NCBI RefSeq assembly: GCF_002289565.1
Contig: NZ_NTFY01000016.1
Span: forward strand, 1-64,000
DNA length: 64,000 nucleotides
From: Rhodopirellula sp. SM50
GTDB taxonomy: Bacteria > Planctomycetota > Planctomycetia > Pirellulales > Pirellulaceae
Reading direction: 5' to 3'
Positions 24,744 through 32,545 of the stretch are shown here, in pieces. The notes below the pieces were generated by a model. That model saw only the letters and a list, made by a program, of their open reading frames with translations, did not search any database and was not told the origin of the DNA. Both the position numbers and the translations under genes were made by a program. Position 1 is the stretch's first letter; the number at the start of each line of letters is the position of its first letter.

Positions 24744-25712
24744 TCACCGGCGGTTGCCCGATGTTTCGCGGTAGGCGGTGGCCATGATGTCGTTGGTTGC
24801 CATGCCGAGTTCGCCGGTCACCGTCGGGGGTCGGCCGGAGAGAAGCGCGTCGGTGAAGTCGCTGATCAGTGGGGCGTGCAAATTGGCGTGCGGCGGATGG
24901 GACTCGCTGCGGCGACCTTCCGCGGTGATGATCGTCAAGTCGCCGCCGTTGAGGTCTTCGGTGGTCGCCCGACCGTCGGTGCCGATCACTTCCAAACGGT
25001 CCGGCGTGTCGACGGTACCGAAGTAGCATTGCAACACGCCATGGCACCGGTTTTCGAATTCGATCAGCAGCGTTGCCATGTCTTCGGTGTCATGTTCCGG
25101 TGAAGGGGCGCAGGACGCTTGGACGTGTCGTGGTCTGCCGAACAGTTGCAGAAACAAGTCCAATCGGTGGCTGCCGATGTCCATCAGCGGGCCGCCGCCA
25201 CCGAGGGCTTTGACAACCCGCCAGTCTTCGGTGGGGAATCGTGTCGGATTACCCGTCGTCGCCAGGATCGAAAGCGGACGCCCCAGGGTTCCGTCGGCGA
25301 TCAATTCGGCCAAGCGTAAAACGACGGGATAAAAACGTCGGTAGTACGCCACGCCCAAGGTGACTTTGGCGGTGGAGCAGGCGGTGATCATCCGCTGGCA
25401 TTCCGCAGACGAATAGGCCATCGGTTTCTCGACCAGCACGTGTTTGCCGGCTTGGGCGGCGGCGATCGTCTGGGCGCAATGCCGGTAGACCGGAGTGGCG
25501 ATGTAGATGGCATCCAGGTCTTCGCGGGCAATCAGTTGCTTCGCCGACGTCGTCAACGTGGGGATGTCGAATCGTTTTCCAAAATCCTCCAGCAGGTGTT
25601 CGGTCCGCCGGCAGGCGGCCACCAATTCGGAGCGTTCATCGGCGTGGATCGCGTCGGCAACCCGTTTGCTGGCGATATCGCCGCACCCCAGCAATCCCCA
25701 GCGTATCGTCAT
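24744..25712 (-). CDS. Gfo/Idh/MocA family NAD(P)-dependent oxidoreductase
   Basis: A 322-residue cytosolic dehydrogenase. The ATG at 25712 puts the Rossmann strand WGLLGCGDIASKR at the N-terminus, as in the family; an open frame to 25850 adds a non-conserved stretch. Further marks: DAIYIATPVYRH, the EKP motif in HVLVEKPMA with the conserved Lys, and GGGPLMDIGSHRLDL near 170 with the catalytic-type His. Substrates are typically sugars, inositols or their derivatives and cannot be named here. It is transcribed alone or with the metallophosphoesterase gene 155 bp upstream. Confidence 0.88.
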   Translation of the reverse strand: MTIRWGLLGCGDIASKRVADAIHADERSELVAACRRTEHLLEDFGKRFDIPTLTTSAKQLIAREDLDAIYIATPVYRHCAQTIAAAQAGKHVLVEKPMAYSSAECQRMITACSTAKVTLGVAYYRRFYPVVLRLAELIADGTLGRPLSILATTGNPTRFPTEDWRVVKALGGGGPLMDIGSHRLDLFLQLFGRPRHVQASCAPSPEHDTEDMATLLIEFENRCHGVLQCYFGTVDTPDRLEVIGTDGRATTEDLNGGDLTIITAEGRRSESHPPHANLHAPLISDFTDALLSGRPPTVTGELGMATNDIMATAYRETSGNRR

Positions 25713-25867
25713 GATGCGTTTTGCGTTTGCGAGGAAGTCATTGGCGGCGAATGCCGCAGAGAAAAGATCGGACGAAAAGTAGAGACGACATCCAGCCTCA
25801 CCGATCCTGGGATGACGGCCAGGAAGCCTATCCCACTCCAAACGCGACATCCTGCGGGCCGACGCGT

Positions 25868-26812
25868 CTAGACCTTCAGCGAAACTCGAAGCTCTTCATC
25901 GCTGTTTGGATGGGACCTGTCAAGTGTGTTGATTCTCAGCCGCAGCTCAGAATCAGAAAAAGTCCCCCGCACCCAGCCGCTGGGTTGCTTTGAATCAAAC
26001 ACGTAGGCGACTGCGGGAAGGTTGACCAAATGAAGTTGCTCGGCGTCGACGTCAAGCACTCGATTCTCCCAGCGATGCGTGTGCCCGTAGCAGTAGGCTT
26101 TCACTCGAGGGTGCTGCTGCAACAATTTTGTAAACGCCGCGGTGTCTTGCACGCCCGAATAGGCTTTTCCGCCAGCGGGTGGTGAGAACTGTAGGTTGTG
26201 GTGGCCGACGACGACGACCGGGCGCTGCGTGTCGGCGGCCAGGAATCCGTTCAGCCAATCGAGCTGCGCTGCACCGATCTCTCCGGTGACCTGATTGACT
26301 TTCCAAAGCGAGTCCAAGAGCACGACGTCGGCCTGCCCGAGTCGGATCACATCGACGTGCTTGTCCTCGACCGCGACGTCGTTGGATTGCTGATCGCCGA
26401 GGGCTTGATAGAGCGGGCCTCGGTCATCATGGTTGCCCATCGTGACGTGCAGTTGGAGACCGGCGTTGTTCAGCGGCGCGACGAGTTTCGCAAAGGTTGC
26501 GTAGTCCCCCGGCAGTCCTTTCAGATAGGCGCAGTCGCCGTTGACAATGACGTGCGATCCGGAAGGGAGTGCGTCGACGACTTGACCGACGACCTGCTCC
26601 AAATGCTCCGCCATCCGGATGCCCCGCGCGACCGTGTTGGTGTCGGCGTCAATGTGCGTGTCCGACAGAAACGCCATTTGCGGTGCCGGTTGCGGAGCCG
26701 GCTGGGCATCGGCCGCGGCGGAAAAGGCGAGGGTGGATGATGCAGCGATCGCCTGGAATTGGCGGCGGTTGATTCGGTGGTTCATGGATCGATGCTGATT
26801 CGGGTGATTCAT
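25868..26812 (-). CDS. Tat-exported calcineurin-like metallophosphoesterase
   Basis: All five metallophosphoesterase motifs are visible in order: SDTHID, NGDCAYL, MGNHDD, VVGHHN and YGHTHRW, which bind two metal ions. The N-terminus has a twin-arginine motif (INRRQFQAIAASSTLAFSA). Start at 26812 gives 314 residues; an internal ATG at 26785 would shorten the n-region and is equally possible. Size and motif spacing fit 3',5'-cyclic nucleotide phosphodiesterase-like (CpdA-like) enzymes, but export argues for an extracellular phosphoester substrate. Confidence 0.85.
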   Translation of the reverse strand: MNHPNQHRSMNHRINRRQFQAIAASSTLAFSAAADAQPAPQPAPQMAFLSDTHIDADTNTVARGIRMAEHLEQVVGQVVDALPSGSHVIVNGDCAYLKGLPGDYATFAKLVAPLNNAGLQLHVTMGNHDDRGPLYQALGDQQSNDVAVEDKHVDVIRLGQADVVLLDSLWKVNQVTGEIGAAQLDWLNGFLAADTQRPVVVVGHHNLQFSPPAGGKAYSGVQDTAAFTKLLQQHPRVKAYCYGHTHRWENRVLDVDAEQLHLVNLPAVAYVFDSKQPSGWVRGTFSDSELRLRINTLDRSHPNSDEELRVSLKV

Positions 26813-26895
26813 AATGTTGGTGTGGGTATCGATTGTAAACGATTGATCGCGTGCCGCTCGCTGACGCTTCCCGCTGATTTGATCTGATCACACGT

Positions 26896-26980
26896 GGGAT
26901 CAGCCGTTTCGCGCGAGCGTACGGGCATGAAGCACGAAGAAAACGCACCAGGGCCCGTAGGCTCGCGCCAAACGGCTGAT
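26896..26980. repeat. Partial/rearranged copy of the GGCCCGTAGGCT element
   Basis: GATCAGCCGTTTCGCGCGAG and, further on, GGGCCCGTAGGCTCGCGCCA plus AAACGGCTGAT are the two core arms seen in 24254-24393 and 59129-59265, here in reversed order and without the terminal repeats. Confidence 0.6.
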
Positions 26981-27018
26981 TCAATCGACAGACCGTAACG
27001 CTTCCCGCTGGTGCCTTG

Positions 27019-27180
27019 CCAGCACGTGGCGTGAGCCAGTGGCGCGTGTGTTGGTGTCGAGAGCACCACGCGCCGCTCGCTGACGCTTCCCGCTGGGGTG
27101 CCGGTCGCTGACGCTTCCCGCTGGGGTGCCGCTCGCTGACGCTTCCCGCTGGGGTGCCGCTCGCTGACGCTTCCCGCTGG
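27019..27180. repeat. 86-bp-type palindrome followed by three 28-bp half units
   Basis: The full hairpin is at 27019-27096. The segment CGCTGGGGTGCC...GACGCTTCC then repeats with an exact 28-bp period at 27119, 27147 and 27175. The half units lack the opposite arm, so only the first unit can fold on itself. Confidence 0.85.
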
Positions 27181-27182
27181 GG

Positions 27183-30122
27183 TTAGTTGCGTAGGCTCGC
27201 CTGCAGGTACTCGATCAGATCGGCCATCGCTTGGGGCGGGATCGCTTTTTCGAACCCTTCGGGCATGATCGATTGATTGGTGTTGCGGAGCAACTCGATG
27301 TCCTGCCGTAAAATGGTGTCAGACACGTTTTCGGCGCGGCGCAGGGTGATGCTGTTGGCGTTTTCCGATGCGATCATACCGGCAACCGTCCGGCCGTCGG
27401 TGGTCAACACGACGTAGTTGACGTATTGCGGATTGACTTCACGGTTGGGGTCCAACACGTTTGTCAAAATCGATTCGCCGCCGCGTGTGGCTGCTGCGGC
27501 CAAACTGGGACCGATCGCGTGCCCGACGTCGCCCGATTGATGACAGCCGGCACATTGCTTCTTAAAGACCTCGGCACCGCGCTGGGCATCGCCGGTCAAC
27601 TGAAAGGTTTCCTGGTACTGCTTGATGACCGCCTCCCGTGACGGACCCTTGGTCGTCGCCAGGTAGCCTTCGGCACGCTTTCGCAGTTCCGGATCACGAC
27701 TGGAGGCGAGTGCATTCCAGCGCGCCAACGAAATGTCAGCCGCGTCGATCGTTCCCGCATCGATGGCGTTCAACACGGCGGCCGATCGCTTGGCAGTCGC
27801 AAACAGGACGTCGCCGGCGGCACTGCGAAGTCGCGGACTCCATGTCGGCCAGGGTTCCAACAGAATCTCAACCAACTCGGGCGACTCGCTACGGTCCAAC
27901 GCACCGATGACGGCCAACTGTAACTCCGACGATTCGCTCTGGCGCAAGACGTTCACCAGCGTGGGGAAGATCTGATCGATCGGTGCGTCGGCCAACCAAC
28001 CGATCGCCCCAATGCGCTCGGCATCGGAACGCTTCGTCTCGGTAACCTGGGCCAATGCCGTCGAGATCAGACCGGCGGCGAGCGACTCGGCGCGGGCATG
28101 CAGTTCCACGCCGATTGAATCTCGACGATCGGCCCGATTCAAACGCCCGATCGCGGGTAACACGCTGGGATGATGCGCCGCGCCGACCAACGCAGAAAGC
28201 GACCGACGCCGCTGGTCGTTCTCGTCACCACGGTCGATTTGGCTGGATAGACGCAGCAGGAATGGGGCAAGCGGTTCGACGACGTCGGATTTCAACAACG
28301 CGGCAAACAAACGATCCGGTTGACCGCTCGTGGAACTTGACACGGCGGTCTGGATCCAACGATCGGTGGGGTTTTGAAGTGCCAGCTCGGCGAGCCAATC
28401 CGACTTGGCCTGGAACGAAAACTCACCGAGCGAAAACGCCAGTTGATAACGGACGTCGATCGATGGATGACGGACCAGCGGTTTCAGATCGTCGACGATG
28501 TTTCGGTCCGACGCAAACTGTTCGGCCAAGCGAATCGAATGGCGGACGACTTGGGGATGCGGATCGTCAAAACGGTCGATCACGTCGCGGGGCTTGAGCA
28601 AACCGAGGCCGTCGAGTGCGTAGAGCGAATGCAAGCGTCCCTGGGCGGACGAGCTTTGTCCGGCTTGACGACGCAGCGTCTCGCCGATCGTCTTGTCCTG
28701 TCGCTGGTAGATCAATCGGGCCGCGGTTTCGCGATGCCAAGCGTTGGGGTGCTGGAGCAACTTCGCCAACGACTCGGTATCGAACGTGTCCAGCTTGGCA
28801 GTCGGCCGATGCTGGTACCCGTCGGGCACGACGCGATAGATTCGGCCCCGATTGCGACCCGAGGTCAGGTCCACATGTTGCTTGATCTCCGGCGGAAGAC
28901 TCTTGGGGTGTTCGATGACTTCGCGGTAAACGTCCACGACCGAGAGTGCACCATCGGGGCCGCAAGCGAATTGGGCCGGCCGAAACCAGTTGTCTTTGGA
29001 GGCCACGAATTCCGATTTCGGATCGATTCGTTCTCCGATCAGCTGCACGCCCGCGGGCCGGAGACGTTTGCGATGGATCAGATTGCTGCCGACGTCGCCG
29101 ACGATCGCCAGCGAGTGATCGTCTTGGGGCCAGGCGTCGCCGCGATAGATCGTCACGCCGGTCGCGCCGGTGAAGTAGCCAGCGGCGCGGCCGCCGCCTT
29201 CGATCGGGCCGCGAACGAGTCCCGCGACACGCAGCCGTGTTCGAACGACACGCCAGGGTTCGACCGGGCTGATCCGAAACACCTCGGCTTGCGGTCCATC
29301 GGCGGCGATCGATTGACGAGCCGACGGGGCGACCAGCAACGGGTTCCGTTTGATGTAGCGATCTTCGTACATCACCTGTTGCAGGTGATCGCTGTTGGAG
29401 GAAACGAATTTGCGTCCCCAGTCGTCGAAACACATTCCGTGCTGGGCGCCACCGCTGGTCAACGTGAACGCGTAGGTTTCCGGATCAAACGCCATGTCGT
29501 GACCGCGGACTTCCACGGCCGCCGATTCGTCTTCGTCCGCTCGTCGTACTTTGCCGCCGACGGTGCCACAGGCCAGATGGATGCGGTTGTCCAATCCCCA
29601 GCGAAAGGAGTTCAAGAGGCCTTGGACGTTTCCGATCGAGAAACCGGTAAAGACGACTTTCTTTGAATCAGCGACGCCATCACCGTCGCGGTCCTTCAGG
29701 TAAAAAATGTCCGGCGCGTCGGCGACAAACAGGCCTCCGTCGTAGGGGAACAGCGCCGTCGGCCAGAGCAGGTTGTCGGCGTAAACGGTGTGGTGATCGA
29801 AGACGCCGTCGTCATCGGTGTCGATCAGTCGCGTGATGCGTGAAAGCTTGTCGTCGCGGTCTTCGCTGTAGCCACGCATCTCACAAACAAACAGCGCGCC
29901 GTCGGCATCCCATTCGATCGCCACGGGACTGTTGACCAACGGCTCGGCGGCGACGAGTTGAATCTGGTAACCGTCGGCGACGCGGAAGTCATCGAGCGTG
30001 TCGCCGGGTTCGGTCGGTGCGATCCGCGGCAATTGATCGGCGAAGTCGGCGGCCGGGCTGGGGGTGAGCGAAAGGACGACGGTGAGGCAGAGAAAGAGCA
30101 ACTGGCAGGACGGACGATTCAT
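27183..30122 (-). CDS. PVC-type haem-binding CxxCH protein with propeller and HEAT-like repeats
   Basis: A 979-residue exported protein. ATG 30122 begins a signal peptide (CQLLFLCLTVVLSLTPSPA). About residues 40-430 form a membrane-bound-dehydrogenase-type propeller (VADGYQIQLVAAEPLVNSPV, DTDDDGVFDHHTVYAD, DRDGDGVADSKKV, the last two like calcium loops). A helical HEAT-like region follows, and a cytochrome c module lies near the C-terminus with haem motif CAGCH at about 855-859 and a likely Met ligand further on (IMPEGFEKAI). These planctomycete proteins are thought to oxidise sugars or alcohols and pass electrons to c-type haem; the substrate is unknown. It is preceded by the ceramidase-like gene on the same strand. 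Confidence 0.88.
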   Translation of the reverse strand: MNRPSCQLLFLCLTVVLSLTPSPAADFADQLPRIAPTEPGDTLDDFRVADGYQIQLVAAEPLVNSPVAIEWDADGALFVCEMRGYSEDRDDKLSRITRLIDTDDDGVFDHHTVYADNLLWPTALFPYDGGLFVADAPDIFYLKDRDGDGVADSKKVVFTGFSIGNVQGLLNSFRWGLDNRIHLACGTVGGKVRRADEDESAAVEVRGHDMAFDPETYAFTLTSGGAQHGMCFDDWGRKFVSSNSDHLQQVMYEDRYIKRNPLLVAPSARQSIAADGPQAEVFRISPVEPWRVVRTRLRVAGLVRGPIEGGGRAAGYFTGATGVTIYRGDAWPQDDHSLAIVGDVGSNLIHRKRLRPAGVQLIGERIDPKSEFVASKDNWFRPAQFACGPDGALSVVDVYREVIEHPKSLPPEIKQHVDLTSGRNRGRIYRVVPDGYQHRPTAKLDTFDTESLAKLLQHPNAWHRETAARLIYQRQDKTIGETLRRQAGQSSSAQGRLHSLYALDGLGLLKPRDVIDRFDDPHPQVVRHSIRLAEQFASDRNIVDDLKPLVRHPSIDVRYQLAFSLGEFSFQAKSDWLAELALQNPTDRWIQTAVSSSTSGQPDRLFAALLKSDVVEPLAPFLLRLSSQIDRGDENDQRRRSLSALVGAAHHPSVLPAIGRLNRADRRDSIGVELHARAESLAAGLISTALAQVTETKRSDAERIGAIGWLADAPIDQIFPTLVNVLRQSESSELQLAVIGALDRSESPELVEILLEPWPTWSPRLRSAAGDVLFATAKRSAAVLNAIDAGTIDAADISLARWNALASSRDPELRKRAEGYLATTKGPSREAVIKQYQETFQLTGDAQRGAEVFKKQCAGCHQSGDVGHAIGPSLAAAATRGGESILTNVLDPNREVNPQYVNYVVLTTDGRTVAGMIASENANSITLRRAENVSDTILRQDIELLRNTNQSIMPEGFEKAIPPQAMADLIEYLQASLRN

Positions 30123-30166
30123 GATGCGTCGGGATGGGAGGGGAGGGGAGTGGGGAGGGGAGGGGA

Positions 30167-30223
30167 GTGGGATAGGCTTCCAGCCTGTCATTTCAGCATC
30201 GACAGGCTGGAAGCCTGTCCCAC
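30167..30223. repeat. Hairpin of the GTGGGATAGGCTTCC family
   Basis: Arms GTGGGATAGGCTTCCAGCCT and AGGCTGGAAGCCTGTCCCAC pair with one mismatch. It lies between two same-strand genes, just upstream of the CxxCH gene start and next to a GGGGA-rich run (30131-30166), where it may attenuate read-through. Confidence 0.85.
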
Positions 30224-30226
30224 GAA

Positions 30227-31630
30227 CTATTCTCTCGAACCGAGCAATTGCGCGATGTTGTCCATCAGAATGCGTTCGCAACTTTTGTCGACGCGCGACG
30301 CCCGGGGACTGGTTTCGTAGCCGCCTTGTCCGTAGGCGATCTCGGTGCCGATGTAGCCTGGCCCGTAATCACCATAGGCGGCCATGGCGACCTGCAAGTC
30401 GTCGCGCATCTTCTTCGCGGCCAGTTGGTATTCGACGAATAGCTCTCCGGGCATGTGCAGCACGCGAACGTCGCCGACGGCCAGACACGCCAGGTCGATC
30501 TTGTGTCCGGATTGGCAGCGTCCGAGCCAAGCCAAGTCGGCCGGTGCGGATGGGGTGTCGGAGGATGGGGGGTGCAATGCCGCTTGCAACTGCTCGCGGT
30601 CCAAATGAGGTGCCGGCGGCAACGCGACCGGGGCGACCGACCAGGCAATCGATTCGGGGCGGACAGGGAAACGCTCGGCAGAATCGAACGCGCGTTTCAT
30701 CGCGTCGGCGACACGGGCGGCCAGGATCAAACGATTCGCCTTGTCGCCGTCGTTGTATTTCCCCGCGCCGATGTTTCCGCCGGCCCCATTGAAATGGATG
30801 TGCATCGTTTCGGGGACGTCTTGTCCGCGGATGATTCGTGCGATGCCGGGGAAATCGGGACTGGGGACGCCGGTGCGGTAATAACTTTGCGGATGACAGG
30901 CGTAGTAGGTCATCGACGCCAGCGCCTTGTCGCCGTCGTAGAACACCAGGCAATTCAGTTCGGGGTCGATCGTTCCTTCCGGTTCGGCACGTAAGTCAGG
31001 GTCGCGGCAGGTGGTGTACCGCGTCGCTTTGACCTTGCCGTCGGGACCGAGCAACCGTCGGTTCGACGCAACGTTCTCGACGACGGCCGTGCCGAATCCG
31101 GCGTGTGTGACCGGCTGGGCGTGGGGCAGGGCGGCGGTGACGGTTTGACCAAGCTGATGCAGCACGCCGCGTTGGAAAGAGCTTTCGAACGAGCCCAGAT
31201 CCGTCGCGCCGGCGTGGTGCAGGATCTGCTCGGCGGTGAAGTCGCAGCGTGGTGCGTCGTGTTGATGCAGACAATGCACTGCGACGCGGTCACGAGTCGT
31301 TTCGGCGGCCGCCGCCAGGACGTCGCGGAACGCGTCGTGGGCGCCGTTGGCGATTCCGATCCAATCGACCGCACACAACACGATCGGCTGGTCGGCGCCG
31401 AGAATCACCAGACCGCGACAGCGCAATCCCAACTCGTCGCTGCGGCGAACGGGGTCGTAAGCCATCATCGAACCGACCGGCGGGGTGACATCCAAATCGA
31501 AAGTCGCGATCTTGACCGCATCGCTCTCCGCGGCGTGTCCGCGGGCGGCAAAGTTTGGAAGCCAACTCGGCACGAGCAAGGCGAGAAACACGAGGGCGTT
31601 GAGGCGGGGGCGATGTATCTTGTTCGACAT
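30227..31630 (-). CDS. Exported neutral ceramidase-like N-terminal domain protein
   Basis: A 467-residue protein. The ATG at 31630 gives a signal peptide ([16 protein letters not shown]); the frame continues upstream to 31975 only by overlapping the peroxiredoxin gene region. Family marks: [25 protein letters not shown] near 110 (zinc-ligand His region), [12 protein letters not shown] and [16 protein letters not shown]. True neutral ceramidases are longer, and in the bacterial enzyme the nucleophile Ser follows an 'NxGNxS' pattern. Here that position appears to be Gly, so ceramide hydrolysis is doubtful. It is shorter than bacterial ceramidases because the C-terminal immunoglobulin-like domain is absent. 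Confidence 0.8.
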   Translation of the reverse strand: MSNKIHRPRLNALVFLALLVPSWLPNFAARGHAAESDAVKIATFDLDVTPPVGSMMAYDPVRRSDELGLRCRGLVILGADQPIVLCAVDWIGIANGAHDAFRDVLAAAAETTRDRVAVHCLHQHDAPRCDFTAEQILHHAGATDLGSFESSFQRGVLHQLGQTVTAALPHAQPVTHAGFGTAVVENVASNRRLLGPDGKVKATRYTTCRDPDLRAEPEGTIDPELNCLVFYDGDKALASMTYYACHPQSYYRTGVPSPDFPGIARIIRGQDVPETMHIHFNGAGGNIGAGKYNDGDKANRLILAARVADAMKRAFDSAERFPVRPESIAWSVAPVALPPAPHLDREQLQAALHPPSSDTPSAPADLAWLGRCQSGHKIDLACLAVGDVRVLHMPGELFVEYQLAAKKMRDDLQVAMAAYGDYGPGYIGTEIAYGQGGYETSPRASRVDKSCERILMDNIAQLLGSRE

Positions 31631-31829
31631 AGAGAATCGTCTCGGCGGGAATTCGGCGGGAGGTGGGGTTTCCCATGATAGCCTGTCACGTCGCCGGAAA
31701 CACGCTTGATGCGATACATCCGTCTGGCAACTTTTGGGGAGCAAAAAAGACCACGATGACACGCTCGGATCAATTACAATCTCAGTTCCTGCCCGATTGT
31801 CCCACCCACCCCAGAACGAGTTCCCAGTG

Positions 31830-32393
31830 ATGCGTTTCTTCAAAATTTCCGTTTGCATGTTGTTGTCGTTCGTCGCCGCCGAAGCGATGGCGATTGATGT
31901 CGGTGACAAGGCGCCGTCCTTTGAGGCGACCGATGATCGCGATGAGACCTGGAAGTCGTCCGACCACGTCGGCAAAAAAATACTGGTCGTGTATTTCTAT
32001 CCGGCCGACATGACGGGGGGATGCACGGCACAGGCCTGTGGTTATCGTGACAAGATGGAATCGTTTACCGCTGACGGTGTGGAAGTGGTCGGGGTCAGCG
32101 GTGACTCGGCCAAGAATCATCGCATCTTCAAGAAGGCCCACCAGTTGAATTTTACGCTGTTGGCCGACACCGATGGTAAGGTCGCAAAAGCATTTGGCGT
32201 TCCCGTCGCCCTGGGTGAAAAAACGGTGACGAAGCTCATCGATGGCACCGAAACCGAGTTGTTGCGAACCGCCACGGCAAAACGCTGGACCTTTGTGATC
32301 GGCCTCGACGGCAAGATCGCCTACAAGGATTCCGCGGTCAACGCCAAGCAAGATCCGGAGAAGATCGAGGCAGTGATCGAGTCGTTGAAGTAG
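31830..32393 (+). CDS. Exported peroxiredoxin (BCP/AhpC-TSA type)
   Basis: A 187-residue protein with a signal peptide ([20 protein letters not shown]). The thioredoxin fold carries [20 protein letters not shown], with the peroxidatic Cys and a second Cys five residues later as in the BCP class. The usual Pro before the catalytic Cys is Gly here. [14 protein letters not shown] is the conserved later strand. It would reduce peroxides in the periplasm, but its reductant is not identified. The ATG at 31830 is chosen because it begins the signal peptide. Divergent from the ceramidase-like gene. Confidence 0.88.
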   Translation: MRFFKISVCMLLSFVAAEAMAIDVGDKAPSFEATDDRDETWKSSDHVGKKILVVYFYPADMTGGCTAQACGYRDKMESFTADGVEVVGVSGDSAKNHRIFKKAHQLNFTLLADTDGKVAKAFGVPVALGEKTVTKLIDGTETELLRTATAKRWTFVIGLDGKIAYKDSAVNAKQDPEKIEAVIESLK

Positions 32394-32545
32394 GGCATGC
32401 TGTGCATGCCGTTCGTCTGGTAGGGCATGCTGTGCATGCCTTCTGTCACGCACAGCGTGACCTACTTGAGCTGTCACGCACAGCGTGACCTACTTGAGCT
32501 GTCACGCACAGCGTGACCTACTTGAGCTGTCACGCACAGCGTGAC
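32394..32545. repeat. Tandem TGTCACGCACAGCGTGACCT repeats
   Basis: Two copies of a GTAGGGCATGCTGTGCATGC unit are followed by four copies of a 28-29-bp unit centred on CACGCACAGCGTG. The two sets are related in inverse orientation. They fill the gap between convergent genes for the peroxiredoxin and the photolyase fusion. Confidence 0.88.

Larger units (their letters stand above)
26813..27182. other. 370-bp spacer made of palindromic repeats
   Basis: Contains a half copy of the 86-bp palindrome (26851-26876), a rearranged GGCCCGTAGGCTCG/AAACGGCTGAT element (about 26896-26980), a full palindrome (27019-27096) and three 28-bp half units up to 27180, which run into the stop region of the CxxCH gene. 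No gene or clear promoter was seen. Confidence 0.7.

Noticed and set aside
27019-27180. Possible CRISPR array (28-bp periodic units)
   Set aside because: Units are adjacent with no unique spacers, and they are halves of a known palindrome. There are no cas genes.
32394-32545. Possible tRNA-like or riboswitch structure in the CACGCACAGCGTG repeats
   Set aside because: Simple tandem palindromes; no acceptor stem, anticodon or T-loop sequence.
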